Source: an archaeon (GTDB taxonomy: Archaea > Iainarchaeota > Iainarchaeia > Iainarchaeales > DTGL01). Taken from it: a stretch of DNA of 36,895 nt. The DNA lies in the NCBI GenBank assembly GCA_029258755.1, contig JAPDKC010000027.1, positions 67,435-104,329 of the forward strand. The letters are read 5' to 3'. A program made the translations under genes and the position numbers. Of this stretch, positions 20,401 to 29,800 are shown in pieces (within the stretch, counting starts at the first letter, position 1; each line of letters begins with the position of its first letter). The notes below the pieces were generated by a model, which did not search any database, had not been told where the DNA came from, and saw only the letters and a list, made by a program, of their open reading frames with translations.

Positions 20401-23400
20401 TCTTCAGGAAGGAAGTTAAGGAAGTTTTGAACCTTCAATGTGCATTCAGGTGTTACAGCCCTGTCGCTTATAACTCTTACTAATATTATCAAGCTGTCTT
20501 TCTCAAGCTTTCCTTGTACTTGCTGAACAGCCCCTTCTATGGAGAAATAATATCGGCCACAACCCTTAAGGGGTTTTTCCAAGTATATTTGGTTTGCTGT
20601 GAATCCTGTGGCGGTTGTTAGCAGTTCTTCCAGGTTTCCTGTAGAATACCTTACTATCATATTGCTTAGGCCTTCTGTACGTTCAACCACATGTTGAAGC
20701 AGCTCGGCTGTAAGATTATCGTGGTTCATATATACCCTATACGGATAAGAAATAATTCCTAAGGAATTGAATGTACAGAATCTTGCTCCTGGCTGGCAGA
20801 AGGGGTAATTTCTTATATCGCTTCCACTTTCTTGTATTCTTTGCTTAACCGCTGCTATGGTTTCTTTGATTTTTTCAGCAATGTATGTGGAAAGCTGTAG
20901 GGCATCACAATAAGCCGCTTCACAATCAGCATTAGCACTTTGCATGGGGAATCTTACCGTTTTTGAGCTTTCCGGATCCTCGCATAGAGGAAGCGTTATT
21001 TCCGCATACCCGGGGCCTGCAGCTGTCTCTGGCTTTAAGCCGATCTCCGCTATAAGCATAAGCGGATTGGACCTTGTGAACTGCTGGCTGTTTACTAATA
21101 AGCCGCTAACTATAACCTCATCAGGTCTTTCCGTATTGAAATAGTCGCCTGCTTTAGAGAGCATTATCTTTGCTTCTACTGTCTGGTCTGGGTAGATGTA
21201 GGGGCCTGCTGGCACGAATAAGCTAAGCTTGTTGGGGCCTAAGTATTCTGGTTCAATAGCAATATCCCTTATTACTTCTCCGCATTCATTCGATATCAGA
21301 ATAGTTTTTGTTAGTACGCCCTGAGAAGCATCCTCGCTTACAAAAACAAGATCCTCTTTGGGGGTTATTCTCAAACATTCTGCAGGCGAAACAAATATCC
21401 AAACTGTAACAACCTTTTCAAAAGAGAAGCCTTCTATACTTGCGCTCAAGAGTATCTCGGCTCTATGGGGGCCTCTTTCCAAGCTGATGTTAGAACTTTT
21501 TGCATATATTGTAAGTGGATGTGCAAGCTCTTCGCCCGGAGCTAAGCTTATAGGGCCTTTTGCTATGGCTCCAGGCACTTGTGCCGCTTGCGGAGTTTCC
21601 GTTATGTAGATTTCTATTCCGGGAGGTGGAGAAACACTCCAGCGAATGTTCTCTATAAGCTTATGCCCTATATTTTTCATGTAAAGCTGTGCGAATCCTT
21701 CCAAGAATCCTGTTTGTTCGTTGTAGCTCATGTAGAGCGGTATGTTATTGCTTGTTCTTAAAGAGAATACGGGGTCAATGAAAGCCAATTCAACCTTCAG
21801 AGCCTTTGTTATGCTTTGTGCCTCAAAGAATAGCCAGCCGAGCAAAGGCTTCTCGCTTGGCTCTGCACGATCGATGATATTGAGAATGTATATGCTCACT
21901 TGCTTTGTCTCGCCAGGAGATATCTCAAACTCCTTAGGCATAAGCTCTAGGTTAGGATCATCTATATCCAACCTTTCAATGAACCTTAGTGTTCCTTCGC
22001 ACCCTTCTTTTTCTTCATACTTCACGGTAAACGTTAGCTCTTCTTTTTGGTTTGCGCTTCCTATAATTTCTACGTAGACGCTTTCGGGCTCTATGGTTAT
22101 GCATTCTTCCGGAAGCTTCTCATTGTATTTTACTATCACATCAGCGCTACCTTTTACTAGCAAGTCCAACGTTCCATAAATTGTCAAAGTTCCAGTCGCT
22201 GTTATGCTTTTTTCTTCTTCTCCGGTATAAGAAACAATGATCTGAACAGTTCCAGTAGCTTTTGGCATAAGCCGCTCTGGCAAGATGATTTCTATTATAA
22301 GTTCTTCTGGCCAATCTCCGCTGGGTGTAAACTCATAGAGCAGATCGCTAATGACATCCTCGGAATTATTGCGTATGGTCTTTATGATAGTTTTTTCCCT
22401 TTCCCCTTTTCTCAGCTTTATTTCGATAGGTGAATCAATTTCTATAACATTTTCAAGGCCTATTCCTATTTCCTTAGTATAAGGTTCGGAATCTTTGGCT
22501 TCTATAATTAGCTGGTATTTGCCCGGCATAAGCTCAGATGTTTCTATCGTGTAAATCCCATCTTTGCCGTTATTTTCGGTGTTGTCCCCAACTTTCTCTA
22601 CAATTGGTCTGCCATTTTTTAGCAACACAACTTTAGCATCGGTTATAGGTTCTTTTGTTTCTTCATCTTCTACAAGCACTTTAACATCTTTACCTAAAGG
22701 AATCACATCAGGTTCGGATAAAGTAACAGATAGCTTCTTTGGGCCATATATGTTGAAGTAAAAATCCTTTGCAATCTTTTTTCCATCGAGTTCCACACTA
22801 ACGCTAATTAAAGCGCCGCCCTCGGAAAGTGCTATAAAAGCAGCACCAAGCTTCTTTTCCTGGCCCTTAGCAAGCATTAAGGGAGCAGAAACTTCTGTTT
22901 TGTCATACATCTCTCTTGCTGTAAAGCCAAGCCTCGGTTCTCTGATTGCAGAAAAAGCAAGAGATTCTGGCTCCTTTGTTGTCGAAACCTTAAGCGTTCC
23001 TTTTCCGCCTTCATGGGAAAATATGGTTAGAGTAAGCATATATTCCTTCCCGACCCTTGCAAAGAAATCTTCAGGCTTTATTGTCTTTTCCCCATCCCAA
23101 AACTCAGCTTGGATGCATATTCCTTCCTCACAATCAGGGTATGCTGCAAACACCCTAATGTTTTCTTTATACGTCTTTGCATAAAGAGAGTGTTTCTTCT
23201 CCGTATATGCATATGTTTGAAGTTCGTCATCCACTGGGTCTCTATAAATGCTATCGCTTATCCTTGCCCAAGCTCTGTAGTGGAGCTCAAATCCTTCTTT
23301 TGAGAAGCTTCTCTCAACCTTTATCTTTACGCCTATTATAATCTCGTCTGCGGGCTCTTTAAAAGTGAGCTCAATCCATTTGTTTCTAATCCCCGCTCTT

Positions 23401-25460
23401 CCCGCGTTTGCGTAATCTGTGGCTTGGCCAAGTGGAGGATGATAGCTAAGCCCATAAGCGATAGAATCAGCTTTTCCATCGAAGCCGTAAATTCCAACAA
23501 GTTGGGATTCGGCAAACCTCACAGTGTCACTACCAACTCTAACATGAACTCCTATCTCATCGGCTTCTGGAGCAAGGATTCTGAATCTTGCCCATACGAA
23601 AGTTCCAATGGGTGCGCCCTCCAGAGAGTTTCCGCTTTTATCTACAATTCCCAAAAATTCTATTTTAGGGGCAGCGCCTTTGGCGGCTTTTTCCTTAGTT
23701 ACTTCTATCTCTGTTTCCTCTTCTTTTAATCTTGCCTCGGTCTCAAACTCCTTACCATCTTCTGTGACAACCTTTACCCTAACGGTTTCGTTTCCTTTTG
23801 AGTCGAATTCTACAATACCTTCTTTTATGGGGCCTTCGTAGAGCTTCTCGCCAGAAGGTGTTGTTATTATGGCTTGTCCTCTTACGGGTTTTCCTTCCTC
23901 ATCCAGAAACCTCAACCTTTTTATGGTTGGTATCCTGCTTGCGGCTATCTCTATTGTTTTTTCCTCACCAGCCCCTATTGAAAACTCCTTTTCAGCGGAA
24001 TATAAAGGTGTTTCAATCCTTGCAACATAATCTCCAGGGGCAAGCATAACAGTAATTTCCCCTTTATAGTTTGCTCTTAGCGGACCTATGCCTAAAGGAA
24101 TATTTCTTCCGTCAATCTTCCTGTATAAATGCAGATAGGCATCTGCAAGCTCTGTTCCAGCATCGCTTTTTAACCTGAATGTAACTGTTCCAGAATTAGC
24201 TTTGGTTATCCTCTTAAGCACAATGCTTATCTCCCTAGAGGTTTGTAATTCTTCAGGAGTAAGCTCTTTAAACGCTGGTAGAAAACCAGTGTAATAAGCA
24301 GTTATATAATACTTCTTGGTCGTATCTATGCCTTCAAATGTAACCGTTCCTGTAAAGTCGGTTCTTCCTTCTTTTATAAGCTCTAAAGCTTCATTAAACA
24401 ATTTTACACTTACATTTACTAGTTGAACATTGTCTTCACTTAACACCCTAACTGAAAAGCTTGTGCCTCCTTTCTTTAGGAGTATGGGAAATTCAGAATC
24501 GCTTCTTATGGTAATAGGGCTGCTTGAGTAGGCATAATAGCCATCCTTACTCACACTTATGGTTATTACGCTTCCTACGGGCAATTTAACAACGTACTGC
24601 CCATTTTCGGCATTTACATCCGCAAGAACATTTTCGGTGCCAAATTCAGTTATAACTATCCTTGCTCCGGGAATAAGCTTTTCCGTTTCGTAATCCCTTA
24701 CTGTTATTAAGATTGTTGCGGTTTCGCTTAGCTCTGCGGTTTTTGGAGGAAGCTCTACTTTCTTTGTTTCCCCTTGGGCAAACTTTACAAAGGTATCAAC
24801 AGTTTCGTATCCAGATGCTTCACAAAACAGACGCAATTCCAGGTTTGCGGGAACCCCCACAAACTCAACTAGGCCAGAGCCTATAGGTCTGCCATTAATT
24901 TTTTTCCCCTCAAACTCTACATAGCATTTGGGAGTTGCAATAAATGTTTTCGACTCAGAATCAAACACCTGAACCCTTGCGGTAATAAGCGTAAGTTCTC
25001 TTGCAAGCACCAATTCTGTGGAAATTTCTTTGGAATTTACCTCAACTTCAGTGAAATTACTTGTGTAGCCCTGTTTAGATCCTGTGATAACAAGCTTCGT
25101 TCCAAGAGGTATATCGGAAAGCTTTACGGTAATGCCGTTGTAAGCTGCTGGAAGCGTCTTTATGCTTTTTCCTTCGGGAGTGGATATCTTCACATACACT
25201 CCTTGCAGGGCATTTCCATAATCGTCTTTTATAGAGAGCTGAAGAGAGACCTCTAAGGTATTTGGAGTTAGAAAAGAGAGCAAAAGCAGGAACAGAAGCA
25301 GAAATAGTGCAACCGTCACAGGAAGCGAGGGCAAACCCCTTTTTTCCAAAAAATCCGCATAAGTATTTGCTGGTATACCGCGAGCGCTCAAGAAATCTAA
25401 AAAACCATACCATTTTTCCTCAATTTTGCCATATATGCCGCTTAAATACTCCAAAATCAT
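17418..25460 (-). CDS. Giant N-terminally anchored Ig-like surface protein with helical and lysozyme-like-looking C-terminus (2680 aa)
   Basis: Residues 1-46 are a cytoplasmic tail (EKWYGFLDFL), and 47-64 are a TM. About 68-590 are Ig-like/CarboxypepD_reg-like repeats. About 600-807 are the module shared with the other two giants (IEFLGI, HVRVGS, YRAWARI, RDPVDDEL, LYAKTY). Beta domains with paired Cys follow, and the AYCDALQLS helix starts near 1517. About 2037-2079 are hydrophobic (WLYYLLTCVGVSMAC and GIIGLFLAPWNIAQALL), enough for one or two further membrane passes. About 2127-2420 are a long amphipathic helical, probably coiled-coil, region. The last 115 residues start with VSEEFSVPEALLVAFL, which recalls the first helix of SLT/lysozyme-like domains, but the usual catalytic Glu context is not evident. 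No in-frame alternative start lies near ATG 25460. The surface role is inference. Confidence 0.92.
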   Translation of the reverse strand: MILEYLSGIYGKIEEKWYGFLDFLSARGIPANTYADFLEKRGLPSLPVTVALFLLLFLLLLSFLTPNTLEVSLQLSIKDDYGNALQGVYVKISTPEGKSIKTLPAAYNGITVKLSDIPLGTKLVITGSKQGYTSNFTEVEVNSKEISTELVLARELTLITARVQVFDSESKTFIATPKCYVEFEGKKINGRPIGSGLVEFVGVPANLELRLFCEASGYETVDTFVKFAQGETKKVELPPKTAELSETATILITVRDYETEKLIPGARIVITEFGTENVLADVNAENGQYVVKLPVGSVITISVSKDGYYAYSSSPITIRSDSEFPILLKKGGTSFSVRVLSEDNVQLVNVSVKLFNEALELIKEGRTDFTGTVTFEGIDTTKKYYITAYYTGFLPAFKELTPEELQTSREISIVLKRITKANSGTVTFRLKSDAGTELADAYLHLYRKIDGRNIPLGIGPLRANYKGEITVMLAPGDYVARIETPLYSAEKEFSIGAGEEKTIEIAASRIPTIKRLRFLDEEGKPVRGQAIITTPSGEKLYEGPIKEGIVEFDSKGNETVRVKVVTEDGKEFETEARLKEEETEIEVTKEKAAKGAAPKIEFLGIVDKSGNSLEGAPIGTFVWARFRILAPEADEIGVHVRVGSDTVRFAESQLVGIYGFDGKADSIAYGLSYHPPLGQATDYANAGRAGIRNKWIELTFKEPADEIIIGVKIKVERSFSKEGFELHYRAWARISDSIYRDPVDDELQTYAYTEKKHSLYAKTYKENIRVFAAYPDCEEGICIQAEFWDGEKTIKPEDFFARVGKEYMLTLTIFSHEGGKGTLKVSTTKEPESLAFSAIREPRLGFTAREMYDKTEVSAPLMLAKGQEKKLGAAFIALSEGGALISVSVELDGKKIAKDFYFNIYGPKKLSVTLSEPDVIPLGKDVKVLVEDEETKEPITDAKVVLLKNGRPIVEKVGDNTENNGKDGIYTIETSELMPGKYQLIIEAKDSEPYTKEIGIGLENVIEIDSPIEIKLRKGEREKTIIKTIRNNSEDVISDLLYEFTPSGDWPEELIIEIILPERLMPKATGTVQIIVSYTGEEEKSITATGTLTIYGTLDLLVKGSADVIVKYNEKLPEECITIEPESVYVEIIGSANQKEELTFTVKYEEKEGCEGTLRFIERLDIDDPNLELMPKEFEISPGETKQVSIYILNIIDRAEPSEKPLLGWLFFEAQSITKALKVELAFIDPVFSLRTSNNIPLYMSYNEQTGFLEGFAQLYMKNIGHKLIENIRWSVSPPPGIEIYITETPQAAQVPGAIAKGPISLAPGEELAHPLTIYAKSSNISLERGPHRAEILLSASIEGFSFEKVVTVWIFVSPAECLRITPKEDLVFVSEDASQGVLTKTILISNECGEVIRDIAIEPEYLGPNKLSLFVPAGPYIYPDQTVEAKIMLSKAGDYFNTERPDEVIVSGLLVNSQQFTRSNPLMLIAEIGLKPETAAGPGYAEITLPLCEDPESSKTVRFPMQSANADCEAAYCDALQLSTYIAEKIKETIAAVKQRIQESGSDIRNYPFCQPGARFCTFNSLGIISYPYRVYMNHDNLTAELLQHVVERTEGLSNMIVRYSTGNLEELLTTATGFTANQIYLEKPLKGCGRYYFSIEGAVQQVQGKLEKDSLIILVRVISDRAVTPECTLKVQNFLNFLPEDKELSQTSSMGTWLGMVQANENLKELGASIAEGLFGRSQGRVAQTTNSNKLKLVLEELPSGSIVEIKIDQRSTVEANPVTILLLINWYYGEGAQEIRNEIASKATYALQQIKQGSFEIQACISNDETYMKIMKLESVGELRIEHKGNLPLYYNTESCIDLNVISNIRETIALRTNWSLLNPSERAGIKEVYIKVDGKIIEEYSNEKGVEGTPIELEEVPGFKGLYKKDFQLCAIGDNGLVPQAAGKRIKVKARSLSIATKEMKEWHDVEIEVCGIHPYSLIERMKSVEVEPGEEKVFYTTLGWKGTPESISLEDIERSLKAQEIVGQLPQPGKETPVVVDRIARAYQKGWLYYLLTCVGVSMACNSLKFGPLSGIIGLFLAPWNIAQALLFDCGPPVLMGASSTTGAPGFVNRIGGFWRWVKERLPFLGRQAEPFSNVVRTEELPEELQKAIREEVIPAAIVGFEAKLGIGVTRELIRTFGDIPITEALKPSIAEKASSYVAKKFSSEMLAGSLESEIKEILKPKFMEILNAAPEKAKLSSVMTEDAVRSAWRSASKDVTEKVLENLDELSKKARITRELTKTGAKRAKEVFDPDEIAKMLKVEDILGEASKTISASDFDSEVARIAKEAKNRILKLIEFDKIKPKLGGASSAIENTIEDTIRRTIRQAATKDAAGNFIIEASNLDNAIKESIIAVNSRFADKLARAYGEEIAEKIVRETGEEIAERAPKITLMDRIKQFFSWRNLGRILRGAFCDAVANFAGYRVFVASVTSALKKLAEEGAIPSPTVEYGDIGKYYEGPAELHKYRPYKIIVGRNQYGRLYYRIEPIDTEEEFEEMKNAIASNPDAYWVDDCREYREREFKGFLGCLMPRAEKGIKADHVRAYYTDNSVFRKVSEEFSVPEALLVAFLTVDPERIEGCSITKDWYEKAEDRRVYAIRCAGEKISRALAETDKIEEIARIVGSKKGTPPDRYIQGIKAAYNLWNSFNICTTPG
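18735..18799 (-). repeat. Three consecutive perfect inverted repeats inside the giant gene
   Basis: On the plus strand, 18735-18744 (AGAAGCGCTT) pairs with 18749-18758 across a 4-nt loop. 18766-18773 (TCTTCGGT) pairs with 18778-18785 across CATA. 18783-18789 (AGAAAGC) pairs with 18793-18799 across TTC. The last two overlap by 3 nt. All lie in codons of the helical C-terminal region, whose protein sequence here is not itself repetitive beyond RSAWRSAS. Confidence 0.8.
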
Positions 25461-25483
25461 CTTCCCACGTAACTTCTCGAATT

Positions 25484-25495
25484 TTTATAAATAAA
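25484..25495 (-). promoter_or_regulatory. TATA box of the 2680-aa giant gene
   Basis: The minus strand reads TTTATTTATAAA centred about 29 nt ahead of ATG 25460. At the usual archaeal spacing this gives a start site only about 3 nt before the ATG, a nearly leaderless transcript. No Shine-Dalgarno is seen, consistent with that. The small coiled-coil gene ends only 71 nt upstream. Confidence 0.6.
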
Positions 25496-25531
25496 GCGCA
25501 TAGGTGGTTTATATAATTTTTGATGTTCACA

Positions 25532-26251
25532 TTAAGCTTCTTTCGACTTCTTTTTTGGTTTTTCTTCAGCCAAGCTTTCAAGCTCCTTGAATATATCTTC
25601 TTCTTCGCCTTCCATCTCTTCACTTTCTGCCTTTTTAGGGCTTTCTTCCATCTCTTCACCTTCTTTTAAAAGCTCGAGAAGTTCTTTATCTTCCGAAGAG
25701 GGTTCTTCTGAAAAATGTTCTTCTAAAGCCTTTTTTTCCTCTTTTTTGCTCCTCCTTACCGATGGCTTAACTACCGGCTTGCTTTCCAGAGGTTCTTTCG
25801 CCACAGCCTCTTTTAAATACTTTTTTATCTTTTCCACTTCCCTTTCTTTCATCCTTTTTTCCCTAAGAAGCTCTCTTTTCTTTTTTGCGGCCTCCCTAAG
25901 CTGTTCGTAGATGTTTTCCACGATTTCCTTATAGTCCTTTTCTGTAAGCTCGGGCCTGGATTCTTTAACAACCCTTATATTGTCTCTTATGATATTAGAG
26001 GTCTCCTTTTCATTTAACTCTTCAAAAAGCACATCAGCGAGATTGAGGAGCTCTTTTTTCTCAATCATGCTCAGCTGCCAGCGCAGCCTTTCTATAATCT
26101 TCCTCTTCTCAATCTCCTTTATGTCTGGAGCCTTCTTTACATGTTTGCTTATGGCTTTAAGCAATAGTTTATTGTTTCTAAAAAACCTTCTCTTCCTTCG
26201 CGGAATCTTGCTTAAATCTATGTCCTCTTCGATATTTCTCACCCTTAGCAA
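25532..26251 (-). CDS. Charged coiled-coil cytoplasmic protein (about 239 aa)
   Basis: No TM or signal is present. Residues about 12-30 are strongly basic (PRRKRRFFRNNK). About 40-160 are Lys/Glu/Arg-rich helix with coiled-coil periodicity. The C-terminal third is an acidic then basic Glu/Lys-rich tail, probably disordered. The start is TTG 26251 or GTG 26242; a TATA element centred 26 nt ahead of 26251 favours a leaderless or nearly leaderless message. It is the first gene of the minus-strand block and lies directly before the giant genes, so a cytoplasmic partner of their short aromatic N-terminal tails is possible; that is inference. I do not recognise a family. Confidence 0.75.
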   Translation of the reverse strand: MLRVRNIEEDIDLSKIPRRKRRFFRNNKLLLKAISKHVKKAPDIKEIEKRKIIERLRWQLSMIEKKELLNLADVLFEELNEKETSNIIRDNIRVVKESRPELTEKDYKEIVENIYEQLREAAKKKRELLREKRMKEREVEKIKKYLKEAVAKEPLESKPVVKPSVRRSKKEEKKALEEHFSEEPSSEDKELLELLKEGEEMEESPKKAESEEMEGEEEDIFKELESLAEEKPKKKSKEA

Positions 26252-26254
26252 AAT

Positions 26255-26264
26255 GTATTTATAT
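26255..26264 (+). promoter_or_regulatory. TATA box for the plus-strand gene starting at 26288
   Basis: TATTTATATG, preceded by an A-rich BRE-like CAAAA, is centred 28 nt before ATG 26288. This predicts a leaderless transcript. It lies within the 36-bp gap between two divergent genes. Confidence 0.6.
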
Positions 26265-26272
26265 GAGAGAGC

Positions 26273-26282
26273 ATTTATATTT
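26273..26282 (-). promoter_or_regulatory. TATA box for the minus-strand coiled-coil gene
   Basis: The minus strand reads GAAATATAAA, centred about 26 nt upstream of TTG 26251. Each of the two divergent TATA boxes lies within the promoter footprint of the other, so the two polymerases would compete. Confidence 0.5.
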
Positions 26283-26287
26283 CATTG

Positions 26288-26821
26288 ATGTCTATACCAA
26301 TAAATGTTTTCTTAAATATAATATTTTCTCTGCTAGATTTGCTTAAAGGTGGCTTTGTTTTTTCCTTAGTATTATTTCCCTTGGTTTTCGTAGGGAGCTA
26401 TCTTCGCGAGAAGGTGTTTGAAAAAAGATTCTCTTGGATGACAAGCTGCTTGCTTTCATCGTTCGCTTTGGCATTTGTCATTTTTCTGTTAGCGTACTTT
26501 TCTCCTTATGTATCTGCTATTCCAAAAGAATCTCTTGGCATAAAGCCGCCAGAGCTTGATGTTGGATTCTTTGGTGTGGTTAAGCTTATCGCATTTGGAC
26601 TTTTCAAGATACTAATCGTTTCCTTGTTTTTTGCATTCGCTTCAGTGCCTTTTATAGTTTTGGGGGCAATAGTGGTTGAGTATCTTACAAAACATAAGTT
26701 CAATAAATACTTTAGTTTGTTTATCGCCACATATGGCTGTTGCACGGCAGCGCTGGCCATATTTATTTTTTTATTTAAATGGGTTTTTTTAGGAATAATA
26801 TTCTTCCTTTATTCCTCATAA
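26288..26821 (+). CDS. Small polytopic membrane protein (177 aa)
   Basis: ATG 26288 is chosen over the TTG one codon upstream because of the TATA spacing. Hydrophobic segments lie at about residues 8-40, 48-70, 97-128 and 142-172, giving four to five passes with short charged loops (REKVFEKR, KHKFNK). A short extracytoplasmic-looking loop (IPKESLGIKPPELDVG) sits in the middle. It shares a likely transcript with the 1519-aa secreted protein, whose start follows within about 50 nt and has no TATA box of its own. No family is recognised; it could be an accessory or export partner of that protein. Confidence 0.75.
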   Translation: MSIPINVFLNIIFSLLDLLKGGFVFSLVLFPLVFVGSYLREKVFEKRFSWMTSCLLSSFALAFVIFLLAYFSPYVSAIPKESLGIKPPELDVGFFGVVKLIAFGLFKILIVSLFFAFASVPFIVLGAIVVEYLTKHKFNKYFSLFIATYGCCTAALAIFIFLFKWVFLGIIFFLYSS

Positions 26822-26857
26822 AAAATCAGAAGCGTGGAAGGATCTATGAAAGCGTTG

Positions 26858-26864
26858 GGTGAGG
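26858..26864 (+). promoter_or_regulatory. Ribosome binding site deciding the start of the 1519-aa gene
   Basis: GGTGAGG sits 8 nt before ATG 26873. A competing GGAAGG lies before the in-frame ATG 26846. The downstream pair gives a compact signal peptide, so it is preferred. Confidence 0.55.
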
Positions 26865-26872
26865 AAAAAATC

Positions 26873-29800
26873 ATGAAATCGGTTCTGAGAGAACTTAGCT
26901 TAGCGCTAATTGTTGCTATGCTTCTTAATGCAAGCTATGCCTATGCATATTACCCCTATTCGAACTCTTTTTATCAACTTCAGGAAGAAAAAAAAGCAAA
27001 CCTTAGGAATACCTTTACATGCGATGTAGGACAGCTCAGTACCGAGGATTCCTTTAGGATTCTTGAGCTCTTGAAAAAAGGTTTTTTAGGGACGCAGTTT
27101 GATAGCAATGGAAAAGCCGCAGAAGGGGATAGATTAGAGAACCCTATAGTAATAATTCCATTAGATAAAAAGAGTGGCAAGGCGCAAAAGGTAAAACTTG
27201 CTGACAGAAAGTTTGATATTAAAAACGCCATTCACCTCTCGGATAATTGGATTAACGGCCCTTATGCGTTTGGAATGGTGCTTACCGATACTTTGCGCAT
27301 AGGACGCTGTTTAAATTTAAAGGACAAAAATATCCCCTGCCCTCTTTCTGAAAAGCAACTTTCGCTGCGCAACTCAGGTACCGGAATAAAGAGCGATTTT
27401 AAACCGATGTGGGAATTCCTAAAGAACCTTATCCCTAGCTTAAAAGATAAGGATGTGGAAGATCTTACGGATGAGGATTACAGACGTATAAGAGAGCAGC
27501 TGGGTCTGCCTAAAAGTGCTGAAGAGGATATAAAGGTGCGCTTAGCGTTCTCAGACCTTAACGATGCAAATATAGAAACCTATGTAAGGATTCCAGGCAA
27601 AATAATCCCAAACTCCATACTTACTTACACTTTCTATGCTTACGGACAAACTACATGCAATAGCACCGATTGCGTGATTTCCATTTACTCGCTTTTTGAT
27701 AAGTACTATAACCAGTGGTTTTCCTTGGATATGACTTTTTCCACAGCAATGCCTGTTCTGCTTGGAAAGGCAAGGCAAGTATTCCAGCATCTTGGCCTTA
27801 GCCAGGTTTTTCCTTGGCGGTTCTCTGAGAGCACAATAACAGCAAAGATGAGGATGAAGCTCTATGGAAATCCGAAAAGCCTCTTTGGTAGATGGCTTAG
27901 GGCTAGGCTTGAGTATAGAGCCACGCGCTACCCAGAGGTTGGAAAGCTTAGAGCGCTTCTTAGTGAACCAAGGGGCTGGAATAGCGGTTACGATCTGCTC
28001 AATCCTGGATTGAGAGATACTTTGGTTAAGGAATGGCTTGCTCCTGATGGATGGCTTAGAAAAATAGATGACCCAATAGTAAAGAGGGAGTTGTATAAGT
28101 ATGTAAGAGACCTTGATGTTTACGTAAAAACACAAGCAGATATAATAAAAAGCGCCGAGCAGCGATACCGAGCTATTCGTGAGCTGTATGGCTTTGGTTC
28201 TCCACAAGAGCTAGCAGCCAGGATAGAAACAGGAAAGGTTGTCAGCAATGTTATGATGGATTATTCCGATAGTCAGGTTATTCCAAATCTTCCCGGATGG
28301 TTTTCCCGAAACGCTCCGACAGGTTTGTGGACCTTTAATGTCAAGCAAAAGGGTACGGTATCACCAACATGGCTTGCTGGTGATTCCACGCATATATATA
28401 ACATTCTAGATAAGTTTAGGAAGGACGGGCATTTTGGCGGCCCCTGGATTTACGAAACTGCAGGCAACAACTTGAAACTATGGCGTTTGAGTCCAGAAGG
28501 AAGATTCATACGTGAGATAAGCGTTGAGGATTTAGAAAAAAATTGGTACAGATACAAAGAATATTTCGTTAAGTTAGAAAGCGGAAATGTTTTGCCAGTT
28601 GCTGATTGGAGTTTGCCGCAGATAAAAAAGCATGCAACAGGACCTATTCCTCTGTATGCGGAGGCAAAAACCTTGGCTGCAGAACTTACACCTGAAGATT
28701 TTGCATCAAAACTTTTGGAGGAAAGAAATCTTCTAAATCTCAAAACTTTTGCCCCACTGAATACTGATTATATGAAGCATACGCTTGCTAAGCAAGGGTT
28801 TGTAAAAAGGAGATATTGGAATCTGCTTGATAGAGCAATATCTTACCAAGATGAGTTCTTCCATAACTATATGAGGCCGAAAGGCGGCATAAAGTGGACT
28901 GCATACTTCAATCTTTACTGGCTAGGTAAGCGCGGCTTGAACCAAAAATGGGCTTCTGCTTACATGCTTCCAGATACCTGGCGGGAGGTTAGATGGCCTT
29001 TGGGCTCCAGCGAGCTTTACAACGATGCATTTATAGATTTCTTTTCGCATGCGGGCTCTGATCAAGGAGATATGTTCAATCGCATGCTTCAGGTAATGCC
29101 CTGGGAATTCTTGGTGAAAAATGTATTCGCAAACTTTAAACCTTTGCGCGAGATCTATGAAAAGCTGAAAAATAATCAGATAAGAAACGAAGTTGAGAAT
29201 CTAGCTTTTTATGCAACAACACCTGAAAACTGTGATACTTGCGGGATCTCAATTCGCGCGGGTAGGGACTATTCCTACTTCTTTTCAACATTTTATTCTG
29301 GAAGAAAGCTTGATGCTTACATACTTGAAGACCCCGTATCGGAGAAAGCAAAGAAGAAGGGCACTACTATAATTACCTATACACACCATACAGATATTGA
29401 AGGAAAAGAGCAAGGTGTTCCGGGAACCACAAGAATATCCTTAGAGGAAGCCATTAGAAAGAAAAAGACATGTAGGGATATCGTGGAGAAAGTTACCTTG
29501 GGAACTTATCCGAAATGGTGGAACCCTTCCGCTATAGGCGGAGCCCTGGCTTTTGGTGAAAACTTGGGATATGTTCTTTTTGGCTTTGCAGGTGTTTTTG
29601 GAAGTTTGTTCCAGCAACTTGTTATCGCTCCGAAGCTTCAGGACTGTGTCGATGTAGATGGCGGCTACTATACGCATATCTTTGTTCCTACAAGAGAGGA
29701 GATAAAGGAAGGAAAGACCGCAAATCAACTTTCAGCAGAAGCCGCGCTTAATTCCATAGAATCATTTACCAAAGCGTTTACCTCAATGCTGAGGTCTGAC

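Noticed and set aside
25420-25659. Minus-strand 79-codon frame, Lys/Arg-rich
   Set aside because: It is an out-of-frame reading of the Lys/Glu-rich tail of the coiled-coil gene and overlaps the start of the giant.
27551-28207. Minus-strand 218-codon frame inside the 1519-aa gene
   Set aside because: Antisense to a continuous secreted-protein reading frame; no start signal and no recognisable domain.
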